A stretch of 64,000 nt of DNA, taken from assembly GCF_947623445.1 (NCBI RefSeq), contig NC_135243.1, positions 24,994,479 through 25,058,478 of the forward strand. Reading direction: 5' to 3'. Both the position numbers and the translations under genes were made by a program. The stretch's first letter is position 1. The number at the start of each line of letters is the position of its first letter. This document shows, one piece after another, positions 60,912 through 64,000 of this stretch. This DNA is from Clavelina lepadiformis (taxonomy: Eukaryota > Chordata > Ascidiacea > Aplousobranchia > Clavelinidae). The notes under the pieces were generated by a model. The model searched no databases. It saw only the letters and a list, made by a program, of their open reading frames with translations, and was not told the origin of the DNA.

Positions 60912-63900
60912 TGGATTTGTTCTCTACCAAATAAATTAAATACAATACCGGTTTCTAAATCTTCAGGGTTAGGACTTATTGACCAGCGGCATCTGACAAA
61001 ATGACTCCATTTCATAGAGGGGTTAGGGTTAGGGTGAAAGCGCGCATTAAAGTTGAGGTTTTGCATCGTAGGAAGGAGCGTATGGAAAAGTTGTTCATCT
61101 TGGAGCTGTTCTTTACGATCTAAAATAAATACAATACCGGTTTCTAAATTTGTAGGGTTAGAACCTAATGTCCGGTCGCATCTGGCAAAATGACTCCATT
61201 TAATTGAGGGGTTAGGGTTAGGGGTGAAATCGCTTTTAAAATTGAGGGTTAGCATCGTAGGAAATGGTGTCCGGACAAGTTCTGTATGGTGGAATTGTTC
61301 TCTACCAACTAAATTAAATACAATACCGGTTTCCAAATTTTTAGGGTTAGGACTTAATGACCGGTCGCATCTGGCAAAATGACTAAATTTAATTGAGGGG
61401 TTAGGGTTAGGGGTGAAATCGCTTTTAAAATTGAGGGTTAGCATCGTAGGAAATGGTGTCTGGACAAGTTCTCTATGGTGGAATTGTTCTCTACCAAATA
61501 AATTAAATACAATACCGGTTTCTAAATCTTCAGGATTAGGACTTATTGACCAGCGGCATCTGGCAAAATGACTCCATTTCATAGAGGGGTTAGGGTTAGG
61601 GTGAAAGCGCGCATTAAAGTTGAGGTTTTGCATCGTAGGAAGTAGCGTATGGAAAAGTTGTTCATCGTGGAGCTGTTCTTTACGATCTAAAATAAATACA
61701 ATACCGGTTTCTAAATCTTCAGGGTTAGAACCTAATGTCCGGTCGCATCTGGCAAAATGACTCCAATTAATTGAGGGGCTAGGGTTAGAGGTGAAAGCGC
61801 CCTTAACATTAAGGGTTAGTATCGTAGGAAATGGTGTCTGGACAAGTTCTCTATGGTGGAATTGTTCTCTACCAAATAAATTAAATACAATACCGGTTTC
61901 CAAATTTTCAGGGTTAGTACTTAATGACCGGTCGCATCTGGCAAAATGACTCCATTTAATTGAGGGGTTAGGGTTAGGGGTGAAATCGCTTTTAAATTTG
62001 AGGTTTAGCATCGTAGGAAATGGTGTCTGGACAAGTTCTCTATGGTGGAATTGTTCTCTACCAAATAAATTAAATACAATACCGGTTTCCAAATTTTCAG
62101 GGTTAGGACTTAATGACCGGTCGCATCTGGCGAAATGACTCCATTTAATTGAAGGGTTAGGGTTAGAGGTGAAATCGTTTTTAAAATTGAGGGTTAGCAT
62201 CGTAGGAAATGGTGTCTGGACAAGTTCTCTATGGTGGAATTGTTCTCTACCAAATAAATTAAATACAATACCGGTTTCTAAATCTTCAGGGTTAGGACTT
62301 ATTGACCAGCGGCATCTGGCAAAATGACTCCATTTAATTGAAGGGTTAGGGTTAGCGGTGAAATCGCTTTTAAAATTGAGGGTTAGCATCGTAGGAAATT
62401 GTGTCTGGACAAGTTCTCTATGGTGGATTTGTTCTCTACCAATTAAATTAAATACAATACTGGTTTCTAAATCTTCAGGGTTAGGACTTATTGACCAGCG
62501 GCATCTGGCAAAATGACTCCATTTCATAGAGGGGTTAGGGTTAGGGTGAAAGCGCGCATTAAAGTTGAGGTTTTGCATCGTAGGAAGGAGCGTATGGAAA
62601 AGTTGTTCATCTTGGTTCTGTTCTTTACGATCTAAAATAAATACAATACCGGTTTATAAATTTGTAGGGTTAGAACCTAATGTCCGGTCGCATCTGGCAA
62701 AATGACTCCATTTAATTGAGGGGTTAGGGTTAGGGGTGAAATCGCTTTTAAAATTGAGGGTTAGCATCGTAGGAAATGGTGTCTGGACAAGTTCTCTATG
62801 GTGGAATTGTTCTCTACCAAATAAATTAAATACAATACCGGTTTCTAAATCTTCAGGGTTAGGACTTATTGACCAGCGGCATCTGGCAAAATGACTCCAT
62901 TTCATAGAGGGGTTAGGGTTAGGGTGAAAGCGCGCGTTAAAGTTGAGGTTTTACATCGTAGGAAGGAGCGTATGGAAAAGTTGTTCATCGTGGAGCTGTT
63001 CTTTACGATCTAAAATAAATACAATATCGGTTTCTAAATTTGTAGGGTTAGAACCTAATGTCCGGTCGCATCTGGCAAAATGACTCCAATTAATTGGGGG
63101 GTTAGGGTTAGAGTTGAAAGCGCCCTTAACATTGAGAGTTAGTATCGTAGGAAATGGTGTCTGGACAAGTTCTGTATGGTGGAATTGTTTTCTACCAACA
63201 AAAATAAATACAATACCGGTTTCCAAATTTTCAGGGTTAGGACTTAATGACCGGTCGCATCTGGCAAAATGACTAAATTTAATTGAGGAATTAGGGTTAG
63301 GGGTGAAATCGCTTTTAAAATTGAGGGTTAGCATCGTAGGAAATGGTGTCTGGACAAGTTCTCTATGGTGGAATTGTTCTCTACCAAATAGATTAATTAC
63401 AATACCGGTTTCTAAATCTTCAGGGTTAGGACTTATTGACCAGTGGCATCTGGCAAAATGACTCCATTTCATAGAGGGGTTAGGGTTAGGGTGAAAGCGC
63501 GCATTAAAGTTGAGGGTTAGTATCGTAGGAAATGGTGTCTGGACAAGTTCTCTATGGTGGAATTGTTCTCTACCAACTAAATTAAATACAATACCGGTTT
63601 CCAAATTTTCAGGGTTAGGACTTAATGACCGGTCGTATCTGGCAAAATGACTCCATTTAATTGAGGGGTTAGGGTTAGGGGTGAAATCGCTTTTAAAATT
63701 GAGGGTTAGCATCGTAGGAAATGATGTCTGGACAAGTTCTCTATGGTGGAATTGTTCTCTACCAAATAAATTAAATACAATACCGGTTTCTAAATCTTCA
63801 GGGTTAGGACTTATTGACCAGCGGCATCTGACAAAATGACTCCATTTCATAGAGGGGTTAGGGTTAGGGTGAAAGCGCGCATTAAAGTTGAGGGTTAGTA

Positions 63901-64000
63901 TCGTAGGAAATGGTGTCTGGACAAGTTCTGTATGGTGGAATTGTTCTCTACCAACTAAATTAAATACAATACCGGTTTCTAAATTTTCAGGGTTAGTACT
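60912..64000 (-). repeat. Telomere-laced satellite, third block (TTAGGG orientation), continues past window
   Basis: About 16 monomers of the same satellite in reverse orientation, using the same monomer types. A 566-codon minus-strand frame (62,578-60,878) starts in this block and crosses the inversion point, ending about 30 bp inside the main array. The array is cut by the window end. Confidence 0.96.

Noticed and set aside
58729..60939. 736-codon reading frame as a repeat protein gene
   Set aside because: It is satellite read in its stop-free frame; the same frame breaks in many units and appears on the other strand where the array is inverted.
60878..62578. 566-codon minus-strand frame as a gene
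   Set aside because: Same satellite in reverse orientation, running across the inversion point.

Overview
This is a eukaryotic, animal window: genes are split by short GT-AG introns, TTAGGG-type telomere repeats are present, and several mobile elements and one tRNA cluster occur. The protein set (SLC44, RBPMS/MEC-8, DCTN6, RNASEH2B, MFSD6), introns often under 100 bp, many AGGCCTA words and a high density of TGACGTCA words suggest a tunicate, most likely Ciona. That assignment is inference from memory, not from a search. All gene models below are hand-spliced from splice sites, phase and recognised protein motifs; every full model except part of the RBPMS-like one keeps a single frame throughout.

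Layout. 1-3,059: gene-poor, with one copy of a dispersed repeat. 3,060-16,122: four minus-strand genes, in transcription order RNASEH2B, DCTN6, an RBPMS/MEC-8-like two-RRM protein, and a choline-transporter-like (SLC44) membrane protein with a long tail. This stretch also holds 13 exact TGACGTCA palindromes. 18,127-25,212: a 7.1-kb DNA transposon bounded by a perfect 8-bp target duplication. Its ends are opposed arrays of a 43-bp repeat, and it carries one nine-exon gene (C2H2 fingers, SWIM, Cys cluster, Ulp1-like Q/C box, PHD finger) that looks Zisupton/KDZ-like but lacks room for a DDE core. 26,326-32,310: a twelve-exon plus-strand MFSD6-like transporter with a hAT-type MITE in intron 1. 32,841-34,838: two more hAT-type MITEs with perfect 8-bp target duplications, an inverted copy of the dispersed repeat, and a tandem tRNA-Ser cluster (one intact AGA gene, one copy with an ACA anticodon, one 5' fragment).

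35,514-64,000: about 28.5 kb of a 189-bp satellite with TTAGGG-type repeats inside every monomer, arranged in higher-order repeats. It switches orientation at about 36,346 and 60,900 and contains a 142-bp near-perfect telomeric tract. Because 189 is divisible by three and one frame has no stop, it gives spurious reading frames of up to 736 codons.

The genes do not form one pathway. DCTN6 serves dynactin, RNASEH2B serves ribonucleotide removal, the RBPMS-like protein binds RNA, and two are transporters. The most unusual material is the array-ended transposon and its core-less gene, the telomere-laced satellite, the TGACGTCA clustering and the tRNA with a changed anticodon.
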